DNA from: Skeletonema tropicum
Lineage: Eukaryota > Bacillariophyta > Thalassiosirophyceae > Thalassiosirales > Thalassiosiraceae
NCBI GenBank assembly: GCA_037178625.1
Contig: JAWZXG010000032.1
Location: 62,001-126,000, forward strand
Reading direction: 5' to 3'
Length of the DNA stretch: 64,000 bases
The position numbers and the translations under genes were made by a program. The notes under the pieces were generated by a model. That model was not told where the DNA came from, ran no database searches, and saw only the letters and a list, made by a program, of their open reading frames with translations. Positions within the stretch are counted from its first letter, which is position 1. Every line of letters begins with the position of its first letter. Positions 24,415-38,437 of this stretch are shown piece after piece.

Positions 24415-26516
24415 ACGCACGTACCTTCTGGATGGATGAGGCTGATCGTCATGAGTGTCTTCAGCGCAGCGTTTAGAGCCCACCCCGTGCCAACTATCAT
24501 AGATGTTAGCCCGCCGCATTGCATTAAGGTGGTCGCTTTTTGGGATCAGATCGAGCTGTGATTATTATTATTAGTAGATCTTCGCAAGCGTCAACGGCGA
24601 GGGCCTCTTGGCCGAGCAGTGATTATTGATATCGCTGCACTCTACACACGTAACAATTGTCATGGACGGTGCTGCTGATCGTCTAGGAGTGTGTTTTGTG
24701 AGGGCGACCGCAGGGACGCCGAACTACTGTGATCAATTATTGTATTAATTGATAGCATTTCAAACGAGGATTCGAAGGGTTGTCTCATTGTCATTGCTAT
24801 CTATCTACGGAGGCCGAGCTGTGTTTATATTGGATGGATTTGGATTGTCGATCTGGGGCCCAGTATTCAGTATTCAGATTGTAGACCCCTCTCGAGTTGA
24901 GTCGATTGACAAAAGATCAATATTTGGCCTTGCAACTGCAACTAATCGATAGAGCGCAACGAGAGCTTGCGAATACTGGTCGAATCGTATCAATCCGATG
25001 GAATAGAGAGGACAAGAGTTATGGATGGATTACTGTTACTATTACTGATACTGAATGGTCGGTGAGCAAAGAGGGGGGATAGTGTTTACGTTTACTTTGG
25101 TTACTTAGTTATATTCATATTACATTATTACTTGAATGTCCATGTCCATCTACCATCATCTATCTTCTCTCCTACCATACCTCTCAATCTCAATATAATC
25201 CACCCACGTGTTGAGCATAGCATCCGACAAACAGCCCACCAAATGATGATCGGAATCCATCATGGAGGATTCACCTTCGAAAGCCGTCATTAAGCTTAGC
25301 TTTCCTCCTCCTCCGTTGCTGTTGCCGCCACTACTTCCTCTTCCTCCAATCCCCCGTCTCATTGTTGATGAATGCCTCTTGCGTTGATTCCGAAGTACAG
25401 ATGCAGCATGACGAGCTGACATCCTCCGACTGCCGGATTGAGTTCGAGGTGGGTGCGTCTCCTCTCCGCTGACGGATTGTTTGTGGAGGGCGTAGAGTAT
25501 AGTTCGAGACGGTCGCGGTTGGGTCATCATAATTCAGTTCTTCGTCAATATCTTGGCTTCTCCCCATCCAATGAAGACGATGAGTGTCGTTTTGGAAAGC
25601 TCTTATCAAGCTCTATCGATCGTTGGTATCAACATGGCCAAATATCGATCTGTTGCCAATCGATCCGGTTAAAAACGGGGTTACAGTTAGAGCTCGGCCA
25701 GATCCGGCTTGACATTGAGAATTCCACCAATAGAGTCCAAATTCAAATAATAATCCAATTTGACAAATTGACCACCGCTGGAATCGTCTCCTCAAGCTGC
25801 TTCGATTCGTACGGTGCAACATCAGTAATATAAACGGTGCTCGGGCAGGGGCCCTCGCCCGATGCAGTTTCAGTTTCAGTTGTAGAGATCAGCCTCAGAC
25901 AGAAGCATCGATCAGGTAAGATCCATGAACTTCAGATCTTCCCCGACCAGAACGCAAGCATCGATCAAATAAGATCAAATAAGATCTCTGTAATCACTGG
26001 GGACGGCGCAACAGCAACATCTGTGGGTAAAGTTGGATTCGACACTCGACACTGCTGTGGGAGGTGCACCGTCCAGCGGCCAGCAGGAGAGGCGTCATCG
26101 GCTACGCTCGGCAATAATAATATCCACCTCCCATCAGCAACAGTGTGATGATCGTTGTTGTTCTACTGGCTCCCCTCCCTCCGGTCTGAAGTAGTATCAT
26201 CATCTGTACAACTACAACTTAGTAATGGCAGCGCAGCATCAGAATTTGAAGTGGTAAGTTGTGTCTGCTTTGGATCTTTGGATTTGATTGAGTTGTGAGT
26301 TGTGACACTGACAGCTTCTCACTTTTTGACCCACACCGAGCGAACGGAACCTCAACGAAGCACGAAGCGAAGCACGATGGCAATAAGATAGAAGTAGTAG
26401 CACCTACTGCTCCTAACAATCATTACTATACACCGTGCCAATACGGTGCTGATCGTTGACGATGAATGAAAAGAGATGTACTGCTCAGCGTTCTTAGGCG
26501 AGCTGCGTCTATTAAC
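24415..26516. repeat. array unit 8 (2,102 bp)
   Basis: It has CAAATAAG in place of CAATGAAG near 25979, a variant shared only with unit 10. Confidence 0.95.
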
Positions 26517-28624
26517 ACGCACGTACCTTCTGGATGGATGAGGCTGATCGTCATGAGTGTCTTCAGCGCAGCGTTTAGAGCCCACCCCGTGCCAACTATC
26601 ATAGATGTTAGCCCGCCGCATTGCATTAAGGTGGTCGCTTTTTGGGATCAGATCGAGCTGTGATTATTATTATTAGTAGATCTTCGCAAGCGTCAACGGC
26701 GAGGGCCTCTTGGCCGAGCAGTGATTATTGATATCGCTGCACTCTACACACGTAACAATTGTCATGGACGGTGCTGCTGATCGTCTAGGAGTGTGTTTTG
26801 TGAGGGCGACCGCAGGGACGCCGAACTACTGTGATCAATTATTGTATTAATTGATAGCATTTCAAACGAGGATTCGAAGGGTTGTCTCATTGTCATTGCT
26901 ATCTATCTACGGAGGCCGAGCTGTGTTTATATTGGATGGATTTGGATTGTCGATCTGGGGCCCAGTATTCAGTATTCAGATTGTAGACCCCTCTCGAGTT
27001 GAGTCGATTGACAAAAGATCAATATTTGGCCTTGCAACTGCAACTAATCGATAGAGCGCAACGAGAGCTTGCGAATACTGGTCGAATCGTATCAATCCGA
27101 TGGAATAGAGAGGACAAGAGTTATGGATGGATTACTGTTACTATTACTGATACTGAATGGTCGGTGAGCAAAGAGGGGGGATAGTGTTTACGTTTACTTT
27201 GGTTACTTAGTTATATTCATATTACATTATTACTTGAATGTCCATGTCCATCTACCATCATCTATCTTCTCTCCTACCATACCTCTCAATCTCAATATAA
27301 TCCACCCACGTGTTGAGCATAGCATCCGACAAACAGCCCACCAAATGATGATCGGAATCCATCATGGAGGATTCACCTTCGAAAGCCGTCATTAAGCTTA
27401 GCTTTCCTCCTCCTCCGTTGCTGTTGCCGCCACTACTTCCTCTTCCTCCAATCCCCCGTCTCATTGTTGATGAATGCCTCTTGCGTTGATTCCGAAGTAC
27501 AGATGCAGCATGACGAGCTGACATCCTCCGACTGCCGGATTGAGTTCGAGGTGGGTGCGTCTCCTCTCCGCTGACGGATTGTTTGTGGAGGGCGTAGAGT
27601 ATAGTTCGAGACGGTCGCGGTTGGGTCATCATAATTCAGTTCTTCGTCAATATCTTGGCTTCTCCCCATCCAATGAAGACGATGAGTGTCGTTTTGGAAA
27701 GCTCTTATCAAGCTCTATCGATCGTTGGTATCAACATGGCCAAATATCGATCTGTTGCCAATCGATCCGGTTAAAAACGGGGTTACAGTTAGAGCTCGGC
27801 CAGATCCGGCTTGACATTGAGAATTCCACCAATAGAGTCCAAATTCAAATAATAATCCAATTTGACAAATTGACCACCGCTGGAATCGTCTCCTCAAGCT
27901 GCTTCGATTCGTACGGTGCAACATCAGTAATATAAACGGTGCTCGGGCAGGGGCCCTCGCCCGATGCAGTTTCAGTTTCAGTTGTAGAGATCAGCCTCAG
28001 ACAGAAGCATCGATCAGGTAAGATCCATGAACTTCAGATCTTCCCCGACCAGAACGCAAGCATCGATCAAATAAGATCAATGAAGATCTCTGTAATCACT
28101 GGGGACGGCGCAACAGCAACATCTGTGGGTAAAGTTGGATTCGACACTCGACACTGCTGTGGGAGGTGCACCGTCCAGCGGCCAGCAGCAGCAGGAGAGG
28201 CGTCATCGGCTACGCTCGGCAATAATAATATCCACCTCCCATCAGCAACAGTGTGATGATCGTTGTTGTTCTACTGGCTCCCCTCCCTCCGGTCTGAAGT
28301 AGTATCATCATCTGTACAACTACAACTTAGTAATGGCAGCGCAGCATCAGAATTTGAAGTGGTAAGTTGTGTCTGCTTTGGATCTTTGGATTTGATTGAG
28401 TTGTGAGTTGTGACACTGACAGCTTCTCACTTTTTGACCCACACCGAGCGAACGGAACCTCAACGAAGCACGAAGCGAAGCACGATGGCAATAAGATAGA
28501 AGTAGTAGCACCTACTGCTCCTAACAATCATTACTATACACCGTGCCAATACGGTGCTGATCGTTGACGATGAATGAAAAGAGATGTACTGCTCAGCGTT
28601 CTTAGGCGAGCTGCGTCTATTAAC
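26517..28624. repeat. array unit 9 (2,108 bp)
   Basis: It has a private 6-bp expansion (extra AGCAGC) near 28187, which keeps the long plus-strand frame and adds two alanines. Confidence 0.95.
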
Positions 28625-30725
28625 ACGCACGTACCTTCTGGATGGATGAGGCTGATCGTCATGAGTGTCTTCAGCGCAGCGTTTAGAGCCCACCCCGTGC
28701 CAACTATCATAGATGTTAGCCCGCCGCATTGCATTAAGGTGGTCGCTTTTTGGGATCAGATCGAGCTGTGATTATTATTATTAGTAGATCTTCGCAAGCG
28801 TCAACGGCGAGGGCCTCTTGGCCGAGCAGTGATTATTGATATCGCTGCACTCTACACACGTAACAATTGTCATGGACGGTGCTGCTGATCGTCTAGGAGT
28901 GTGTTTTGTGAGGGCGACCGCAGGGACGCCGAACTACTGTGATCAATTATTGTATTAATTGATAGCATTTCAAACGAGGATTCGAAGGGTTGTCTCATTG
29001 TCATTGCTATCTATCTACGGAGGCCGAGCTGTGTTTATATTGGATGGATTTGGATTGTCGATCTGGGGCCCAGTATTCAGTATTCAGTTGTAGACCCCTC
29101 TCGAGTTGAGTCGATTGACAAAAGATCAATATTTGGCCTTGCAACTGCAACTAATCGATAGAGCGCAACGAGAGCTTGCGAATACTGGTCGAATCGTATC
29201 AATCCGATGGAATAGAGAGGACAAGAGTTATGGATGGATTACTGTTACTATTACTGATACTGAATGGTCGGTGAGCAAAGAGGGGGGATAGTGTTTACGT
29301 TTACTTTGGTTACTTAGTTATATTCATATTACATTATTACTTGAATGTCCATGTCCATCTACCATCATCTATCTTCTCTCCTACCATACCTCTCAATCTC
29401 AATATAATCCACCCACGTGTTGAGCATAGCATCCGACAAACAGCCCACCAAATGATGATCGGAATCCATCATGGAGGATTCACCTTCGAAAGCCGTCATT
29501 AAGCTTAGCTTTCCTCCTCCTCCGTTGCTGTTGCCGCCACTACTTCCTCTTCCTCCAATCCCCCGTCTCATTGTTGATGAATGCCTCTTGCGTTGATTCC
29601 GAAGTACAGATGCAGCATGACGAGCTGACATCCTCCGACTGCCGGATTGAGTTCGAGGTGGGTGCGTCTCCTCTCCGCTGACGGATTGTTTGTGGAGGGC
29701 GTAGAGTATAGTTCGAGACGGTCGCGGTTGGGTCATCATAATTAAGTTCTTCGTCAATATCTTGGCTTCTCCCCATCCAATGAAGACGATGAGTGTCGTT
29801 TTGGAAAGCTCTTATCAAGCTCTATCGATCGTTGGTATCAACATGGCCAAATATCGATCTGTTGAAAATCGATCCGGTTAAAAACGGGGTTACAGTTAGA
29901 GCTCGGCCAGATCCGGCTTGACATTGAGAATTCCACCAATAGAGTCCAAATTCAAATAATAATCCAATTTGACAAATTGACCACCGCTGGAATCGTCTCC
30001 TCAAGCTGCTTCGATTCGTACGGTGCAACATCAGTAATATAAACGGTGCTCGGGCAGGGGCCCTCGCCCGATGCAGTTTCAGTTTCAGTTGTAGAGATCA
30101 GCCTCAGACAGAAGCATCGATCAGGTAAGATCCATGAACTTCAGATCTTCCCCGACCAGAACGCAAGCATCGATCAAATAAGATCAAATAAGATCTCTGT
30201 AATCACTGGGGACGGCGCAACAGCAACATCTGTGGGTAAAGTTGGATTCGACACTCGACACTGCTGTGGGAGGTGCACCGTCCAGCGGCCAGCAGGAGAG
30301 GCGTCATCGGCTACGCTCGGCAATAATAATATCCACCTCCCATCAGCAACAGTGTGATGATCGTTGTTGTTCTACTGGCTCCCCTCCCTCCGGTCTGAAG
30401 TAGTATCATCATCTGTACAACTACAACTTAGTAATGGCAGCGCAGCATCAGAATTTGAAGTGGTAAGTTGTGTCTGCTTTGGATCTTTGGATTTGATTGA
30501 GTTGTGAGTTGTGACACTGACAGCTTCTCACTTTTTGACCCACACCGAGCGAACGGAACCTCAACGAAGCACGAAGCGAAGCACGATGGCAATAAGATAG
30601 AAGTAGTAGCACCTACTGCTCCTAACAATCATTACTATACACCGTGCCAATACGGTGCTGATCGTTGACGATGAATGAAAAGAGATGTACTGCTCAGCGT
30701 TCTTAGGCGAGCTGCGTCTATTAAC
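28625..30725. repeat. array unit 10 (2,101 bp, mosaic)
   Basis: It combines the unit 6/7 variant (29865) with the unit 8 variant (30188). It also has a private C-to-A near 29743 and a 1-bp deletion near 29087. Confidence 0.95.
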
Positions 30726-32833
30726 ACGCACGTACCTTCTGGATGGATGAGGCTGATCGTCATGAGTGTCTTCAGCGCAGCGTTTAGAGCCCACCCCGTG
30801 CCAACTATCATAGATGTTAGCCCGCCGCATTGCATTAAGGTGGTCGCTTTTTGGGATCAGATCGAGCTGTGATTATTATTATTAGTAGATCTTCGCAAGC
30901 GTCAACGGCGAGGGCCTCTTGGCCGAGCAGTGATTATTGATATCGCTGCACTCTACACACGTAACAATTGTCATGGACGGTGCTGCTGATCGTCTAGGAG
31001 TGTGTTTTGTGAGGGCGACCGCAGGGACGCCGAACTACTGTGATCAATTATTGTATTAATTGATAGCATTTCAAACGAGGATTCGAAGGGTTGTCTCATT
31101 GTCATTGCTATCTATCTACGGAGGCCGAGCTGTGTTTATATTGGATGGATTTGGATTGTCGATCTGGGGCCCAGTATTCAGTATTCAGATTGTAGACCCC
31201 TCTCGAGTTGAGTCGATTGACAAAAGATCAATATTTGGCCTTGCAACTGCAACTAATCGATAGAGCGCAACGAGAGCTTGCGAATACTGGTCGAATCGTA
31301 TCAATCCGATGGAATAGAGAGGACAAGAGTTATGGATGGATTACTGTTACTATTACTGATACTGAATGGTCGGTGAGCAAAGAGGGGGGATAGTGTTTAC
31401 GTTTACTTTGGTTACTTAGTTATATTCATATTACATTATTACTTGAATGTCCATGTCCATCTACCATCATCTATCTTCTCTCCTACCATACCTCTCAATC
31501 TCAATATAATCCACCCACGTGTTGAGCATAGCATCCGACAAACAGCCCACCAAATGATGATCGGAATCCATCATGGAGGATTCACCTTCGAAAGCCGTCA
31601 TTAAGCTTAGCTTTCCTCCTCCTCCGTTGCTGTTGCCGCCACTACTTCCTCTTCCTCCAATCCCCCGTCTCATTGTTGATGAATGCCTCTTGCGTTGATT
31701 CCGAAGTACAGATGCAGCATGACGAGCTGACATCCTCCGACTGCCGGATTGAGTTCGAGGTGGGTGCGTCTCCTCTCCGCTGACGGATTGTTTGTGGAGG
31801 GCGTAGAGTATAGTTCGAGACGGTCGCGGTTGGGTCATCATAATTCAGTTCTTCGTCAATATCTTGGCTTCTCCCCATCCAATGAAGACGATGAGTGTCG
31901 TTTTGGAAAGCTCTTATCAAGCTCTATCGATCGTTGGTATCAACATGGCCAAATATCGATCTGTTGCCAATCGATCCGGTTAAAAACGGGGTTACAGTTA
32001 GAGCTCGGCCAGATCCGGCTTGACATTGAGAATTCCACCAATAGAGTCCAAATTCAAATAATAATCCAATTTGACAAATTGACCACCGCTGGAATCGTCT
32101 CCTCAAGCTGCTTCGATTCGTACGGTGCAACATCAGTAATATAAACGGTGCTCGGGCAGGGGCCCTCGCCCGATGCAGTTTCAGTTTCAGTTTCAGTTGT
32201 AGAGATCAGCCTCAGACAGAAGCATCGATCAGGTAAGATCCATGAACTTCAGATCTTCCCCGACCAGAACGCAAGCATCGATCAAATAAGATCAATGAAG
32301 ATCTCTGTAATCACTGGGGACGGCGCAACAGCAACATCTGTGGGTAAAGTTGGATTCGACACTCGACACTGCTGTGGGAGGTGCACCGTCCAGCGGCCAG
32401 CAGGAGAGGCGTCATCGGCTACGCTCGGCAATAATAATATCCACCTCCCATCAGCAACAGTGTGATGATCGTTGTTGTTCTACTGGCTCCCCTCCCTCCG
32501 GTCTGAAGTAGTATCATCATCTGTACAACTACAACTTAGTAATGGCAGCGCAGCATCAGAATTTGAAGTGGTAAGTTGTGTCTGCTTTGGATCTTTGGAT
32601 TTGATTGAGTTGTGAGTTGTGACACTGACAGCTTCTCACTTTTTGACCCACACCGAGCGAACGGAACCTCAACGAAGCACGAAGCGAAGCACGATGGCAA
32701 TAAGATAGAAGTAGTAGCACCTACTGCTCCTAACAATCATTACTATACACCGTGCCAATACGGTGCTGATCGTTGACGATGAATGAAAAGAGATGTACTG
32801 CTCAGCGTTCTTAGGCGAGCTGCGTCTATTAAC
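30726..32833. repeat. array unit 11 (2,108 bp)
   Basis: It has one extra TTTCAG hexamer near 32185, which keeps the frame. Confidence 0.95.
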
Positions 32834-34935
32834 ACGCACGTACCTTCTGGATGGATGAGGCTGATCGTCATGAGTGTCTTCAGCGCAGCGTTTAGAGCCC
32901 ACCCCGTGCCAACTATCATAGATGTTAGCCCGCCGCATTGCATTAAGGTGGTCGCTTTTTGGGATCAGATCGAGCTGTGATTATTATTATTAGTAGATCT
33001 TCGCAAGCGTCAACGGCGAGGGCCTCTTGGCCGAGCAGTGATTATTGATATCGCTGCACTCTACACACGTAACAATTGTCATGGACGGTGCTGCTGATCG
33101 TCTAGGAGTGTGTTTTGTGAGGGCGACCGCAGGGACGCCGAACTACTGTGATCAATTATTGTATTAATTGATAGCATTTCAAACGAGGATTCGAAGGGTT
33201 GTCTCATTGTCATTGCTATCTATCTACGGAGGCCGAGCTGTGTTTATATTGGATGGATTTGGATTGTCGATCTGGGGCCCAGTATTCAGTATTCAGATTG
33301 TAGACCCCTCTCGAGTTGAGTCGATTGACAAAAGATCAATATTTGGCCTTGCAACTGCAACTAATCGATAGAGCGCAACGAGAGCTTGCGAATACTGGTC
33401 GAATCGTATCAATCCGATGGAATAGAGAGGACAAGAGTTATGGATGGATTACTGTTACTATTACTGATACTGAATGGTCGGTGAGCAAAGAGGGGGGATA
33501 GTGTTTACGTTTACTTTGGTTACTTAGTTATATTCATATTACATTATTACTTGAATGTCCATGTCCATCTACCATCATCTATCTTCTCTCCTACCATACC
33601 TCTCAATCTCAATATAATCCACCCACGTGTTGAGCATAGCATCCGACAAACAGCCCACCAAATGATGATCGGAATCCATCATGGAGGATTCACCTTCGAA
33701 AGCCGTCATTAAGCTTAGCTTTCCTCCTCCTCCGTTGCTGTTGCCGCCACTACTTCCTCTTCCTCCAATCCCCCTTCTCATTGTTGATGAATGCCTCTTG
33801 CGTTGATTCCGAAGTACAGATGCAGCATGACGAGCTGACATCCTCCGACTGCCGGATTGAGTTCGAGGTGGGTGCGTCTCCTCTCCGCTGACGGATTGTT
33901 TGTGGAGGGCGTAGAGTATAGTTCGAGACGGTCGCGGTTGGGTCATCATAATTCAGTTCTTCGTCAATATCTTGGCTTCTCCCCATCCAATGAAGACGAT
34001 GAGTGTCGTTTTGGAAAGCTCTTATCAAGCTCTATCGATCGTTGGTATCAACATGGCCAAATATCGATCTGTTGCCAATCGATCCGGTTAAAAACGGGGT
34101 TACAGTTAGAGCTCGGCCAGATCCGGCTTGACATTGAGAATTCCACCAATAGAGTCCAAATTCAAATAATAATCCAATTTGACAAATTGACCACCGCTGG
34201 AATCGTCTCCTCAAGCTGCTTCGATTCGTACGGTGCAACATCAGTAATATAAACGGTGCTCGGGCAGGGGCCCTCGCCCGATGCAGTTTCAGTTTCAGTT
34301 GTAGAGATCAGCCTCAGACAGAAGCATCGATCAGGTAAGATCCATGAACTTCAGATCTTCCCCGACCAGAACGCAAGCATCGATCAAATAAGATCAATGA
34401 AGATCTCTGTAATCACTGGGGACGGCGCAACAGCAACATCTGTGGGTAAAGTTGGATTCGACACTCGACACTGCTGTGGGAGGTGCACCGTCCAGCGGCC
34501 AGCAGGAGAGGCGTCATCGGCTACGCTCGGCAATAATAATATCCACCTCCCATCAGCAACAGTGTGATGATCGTTGTTGTTCTACTGGCTCCCCTCCCTC
34601 CGGTCTGAAGTAGTATCATCATCTGTACAACTACAACTTAGTAATGGCAGCGCAGCATCAGAATTTGAAGTGGTAAGTTGTGTCTGCTTTGGATCTTTGG
34701 ATTTGATTGAGTTGTGAGTTGTGACACTGACAGCTTCTCACTTTTTGACCCACACCGAGCGAACGGAACCTCAACGAAGCACGAAGCGAAGCACGATGGC
34801 AATAAGATAGAAGTAGTAGCACCTACTGCTCCTAACAATCATTACTATACACCGTGCCAATACGGTGCTGATCGTTGACGATGAATGAAAAGAGATGTAC
34901 TGCTCAGCGTTCTTAGGCGAGCTGCGTCTATTAAC
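32834..34935. repeat. array unit 12 (2,102 bp)
   Basis: It carries the G-to-T variant at 33775 shared with unit 5, seven units away. Confidence 0.95.
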
Positions 34936-37037
34936 ACGCACGTACCTTCTGGATGGATGAGGCTGATCGTCATGAGTGTCTTCAGCGCAGCGTTTAGAGC
35001 CCACCCCGTGCCAACTATCATAGATGTTAGCCCGCCGCATTGCATTAAGGTGGTCGCTTTTTGGGATCAGATCGAGCTGTGATTATTATTATTAGTAGAT
35101 CTTCGCAAGCGTCAACGGCGAGGGCCTCTTGGCCGAGCAGTGATTATTGATATCGCTGCACTCTACACACGTAACAATTGTCATGGACGGTGCTGCTGAT
35201 CGTCTAGGAGTGTGTTTTGTGAGGGCGACCGCAGGGACGCCGAACTACTGTGATCAATTATTGTATTAATTGATAGCATTTCAAACGAGGATTCGAAGGG
35301 TTGTCTCATTGTCATTGCTATCTATCTACGGAGGCCGAGCTGTGTTTATATTGGATGGATTTGGATTGTCGATCTGGGGCCCAGTATTCAGTATTCAGAT
35401 TGTAGACCCCTCTCGAGTTGAGTCGATTGACAAAAGATCAATATTTGGCCTTGCAACTGCAACTAATCGATAGAGCGCAACGAGAGCTTGCGAATACTGG
35501 TCGAATCGTATCAATCCGATGGAATAGAGAGGACAAGAGTTATGGATGGATTACTGTTACTATTACTGATACTGAATGGTCGGTGAGCAAAGAGGGGGGA
35601 TAGTGTTTACGTTTACTTTGGTTACTTAGTTATATTCATATTACATTATTACTTGAATGTCCATGTCCATCTACCATCATCTATCTTCTCTCCTACCATA
35701 CCTCTCAATCTCAATATAATCCACCCACGTGTTGAGCATAGCATCCGACAAACAGCCCACCAAATGATGATCGGAATCCATCATGGAGGATTCACCTTCG
35801 AAAGCCGTCATTAAGCTTAGCTTTCCTCCTCCTCCGTTGCTGTTGCCGCCACTACTTCCTCTTCCTCCAATCCCCCGTCTCATTGTTGATGAATGCCTCT
35901 TGCGTTGATTCCGAAGTACAGATGCAGCATGACGAGCTGACATCCTCCGACTGCCGGATTGAGTTCGAGGTGGGTGCGTCTCCTCTCCGCTGACGGATTG
36001 TTTGTGGAGGGCGTAGAGTATAGTTCGAGACGGTCGCGGTTGGGTCATCATAATTCAGTTCTTCGTCAATATCTTGGCTTCTCCCCATCCAATGAAGACG
36101 ATGAGTGTCGTTTTGGAAAGCTCTTATCAAGCTCTATCGATCGTTGGTATCAACATGGCCAAATATCGATCTGTTGCCAATCGATCCGGTTAAAAACGGG
36201 GTTACAGTTAGAGCTCGGCCAGATCCGGCTTGACATTGAGAATTCCACCAATAGAGTCCAAATTCAAATAATAATCCAATTTGACAAATTGACCACCGCT
36301 GGAATCGTCTCCTCAAGCTGCTTCGATTCGTACGGTGCAACATCAGTAATATAAACGGTGCTCGGGCAGGGGCCCTCGCCCGATGCAGTTTCAGTTTCAG
36401 TTGTAGAGATCAGCCTCAGACAGAAGCATCGATCAGGTAAGATCCATGAACTTCAGATCTTCCCCGACCAGAACGCAAGCATCGATCAAATAAGATCAAT
36501 GAAGATCTCTGTAATCACTGGGGACGGCGCAACAGCAACATCTGTGGGTAAAGTTGGATTCGACACTCGACACTGCTGTGGGAGGTGCACCGTCCAGCGG
36601 CCAGCAGGAGAGGCGTCATCGGCTACGCTCGGCAATAATAATATCCACCTCCCATCAGCAACAGTGTGATGATCGTTGTTGTTCTACTGGCTCCCCTCCC
36701 TCCGGTCTGAAGTAGTATCATCATCTGTACAACTACAACTTAGTAATGGCAGCGCAGCATCAGAATTTGAAGTGGTAAGTTGTGTCTGCTTTGGATCTTT
36801 GGATTTGATTGAGTTGTGAGTTGTGACACTGACAGCTTCTCACTTTTTGACCCACACCGAGCGAACGGAACCTCAACGAAGCACGAAGCGAAGCACGATG
36901 GCAATAAGATAGAAGTAGTAGCACCTACTGCTCCTAACAATCATTACTATACACCGTGCCAATACGGTGCTGATCGTTGACGATGAATGAAAAGAGATGT
37001 ACTGCTCAGCGTTCTTAGGCGAGCTGCGTCTATTAAC
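34936..37037. repeat. array unit 13 (2,102 bp)
   Basis: Consensus unit; no variant noticed. Confidence 0.95.
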
Positions 37038-37211
37038 ACGCACGTACCTTCTGGATGGATGAGGCTGATCGTCATGAGTGTCTTCAGCGCAGCGTTTAGA
37101 GCCCACCCCGTGCCAACTATCATAGATGTTAGCCCGCCGCATTGCATTAAGGTGGTCGCTTTTTGGGATCAGATCGAGCTGTGATTATTATTATTAGTAG
37201 ATCTTCGCAAG
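37038..37211. repeat. array unit 14, 174-bp partial right edge
   Basis: The first 174 bp of the unit are present and end after ATCTTCGCAAG. The flank then continues with GGTCAAACCAGTG, unrelated to the unit. Confidence 0.93.
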
Positions 37212-38437
37212 GGTCAAACCAGTGACAATCTGGCCATGTTGTGGTTGTGGTAGCTTTTGTCAGTAATTATTCTACAACACGTTGGAGGGAGGGCAATACT
37301 TTGAAGGAGGGGATACTGATCCAGAGTCTTTTGCATTGTGACAATATGATGAACTCTTGAGGTGGATTATACTTTTAATGCACTATCATTGAAGATGTCT
37401 GCTGCTGGTACTCCTTTCATCCTCACTCTCGCAATACGTACTATGGCTTCATTAGACACATAAGCTTACAATCAATCTGAGATATCGGGTGACTTACTGC
37501 TCAGCTTCAGTAGCAGCGGCAACGTGAGTGTAGATGATTGTGACTTCTCTTCGAAAGGGAAAGGAGTCGGTGATTGCCCCATTGTTATCATCAAGGCAAG
37601 TAGGCGGCATTCTGTACTAGGGATGAAGCATCAACCTGGAACGAATCTGCTATGAAAGAAGAGATGAATAGTGTGACAAACAAACAACAAACAATACATG
37701 CAAACGGGAAGTAGTAGGGCGGACAAATGTTGCTTGAGAAGCGCTGCACTGGAGGGTGAGGCAACATTATCTAAGAAGGTTTGTCAGCTATGAGAAAATA
37801 TTAGTCTATTATTTTATTTGATGCAGCCATGATGCATGCATGTGTCTTCTTGCCAACCCATGCAACAATCCACACAATAATTAGGAATGAAAAGCATCAT
37901 ATGAAGAGAATGATAATCCTTATTAGTGATAATATGGTCTTAGTAGTCGCAGCCTTCACATAAGCACTTGTCTTGTCTTCTACAGAGATTACACCTGTTG
38001 ATTCAACATCAAGACTGCAACACTGGATAATAAACAGCACGGCGGCTTGCTCTTGCGGTATCTCACGTGGACGCTAGTTCACATATTAATAGTTTAGGAG
38101 AGCAATTGCAATAAAATGTGTTGCTGTGTATATTAATATATCATTCTAATCTGATTGGAATGTCCAGACACGAATCTGTTCACAAAAATCAAAAAACAAC
38201 ACCCGAAAGACATCGCCTATAAGTAGCATTATGACCACCCCCATACCAGTCGTCAAAATATCAACATAAAGTATCGAGGGCCAGGGGGGCCTTGTGAATC
38301 GATTATTGTGTTTCGTCATCGACGATATTTGCCACCTCCACCAAAATAGACCAAAAATCAATGACTTAGACATAGTCGCAGATTCGTCAGTAGGTTCTCA
38401 AATTCGTAACCTGCCGACTACATATCTTTTTCCCTGA
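37212..38437. other. right flank of the array, no supported gene
   Basis: Only short frames with no recognisable domain are present. It does not continue the protein relic seen on the left flank of the array, so the array does not simply sit inside one interrupted gene. Confidence 0.5.

Larger units (their letters stand above)
9682..37211. repeat. macrosatellite: 13 head-to-tail units of about 2,102 bp plus a 174-bp partial unit
   Basis: From 9682, where ACGCACGTACCTTCTGG begins, the same sequence recurs with period 2,102 bp until 37211, where it changes after ATCTTCGCAAG. Unit lengths are 2122, 2102 (x4), 2101, 2102 (x2), 2108, 2101, 2108, 2102 and 2102, then 174 bp. Differences between units are a handful of substitutions and 1-7-bp indels, so identity is above 99%. 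The unit is not rDNA, 5S, tRNA or a recognisable snRNA, and is of mixed base composition rather than AT-rich. It contains several open or spliceable frames, listed for the unit at 11804-13905. An internal imperfect duplication of about 45 bp (GAAGCATCGATC...AGATCT twice) lies near 13295-13378. True copy number may differ from the assembly. Confidence 0.97.

Noticed and set aside
9682..37211. The array as ribosomal RNA or 5S/snRNA gene repeats
   Set aside because: No conserved rRNA, 5S or spliceosomal RNA sequence blocks were found in the unit on either strand, and the unit is far shorter than a nuclear rDNA repeat.
9682..37211. The array as a CRISPR-like or short-repeat locus
   Set aside because: The repeat unit is 2.1 kb with no spacers, in a eukaryotic setting.
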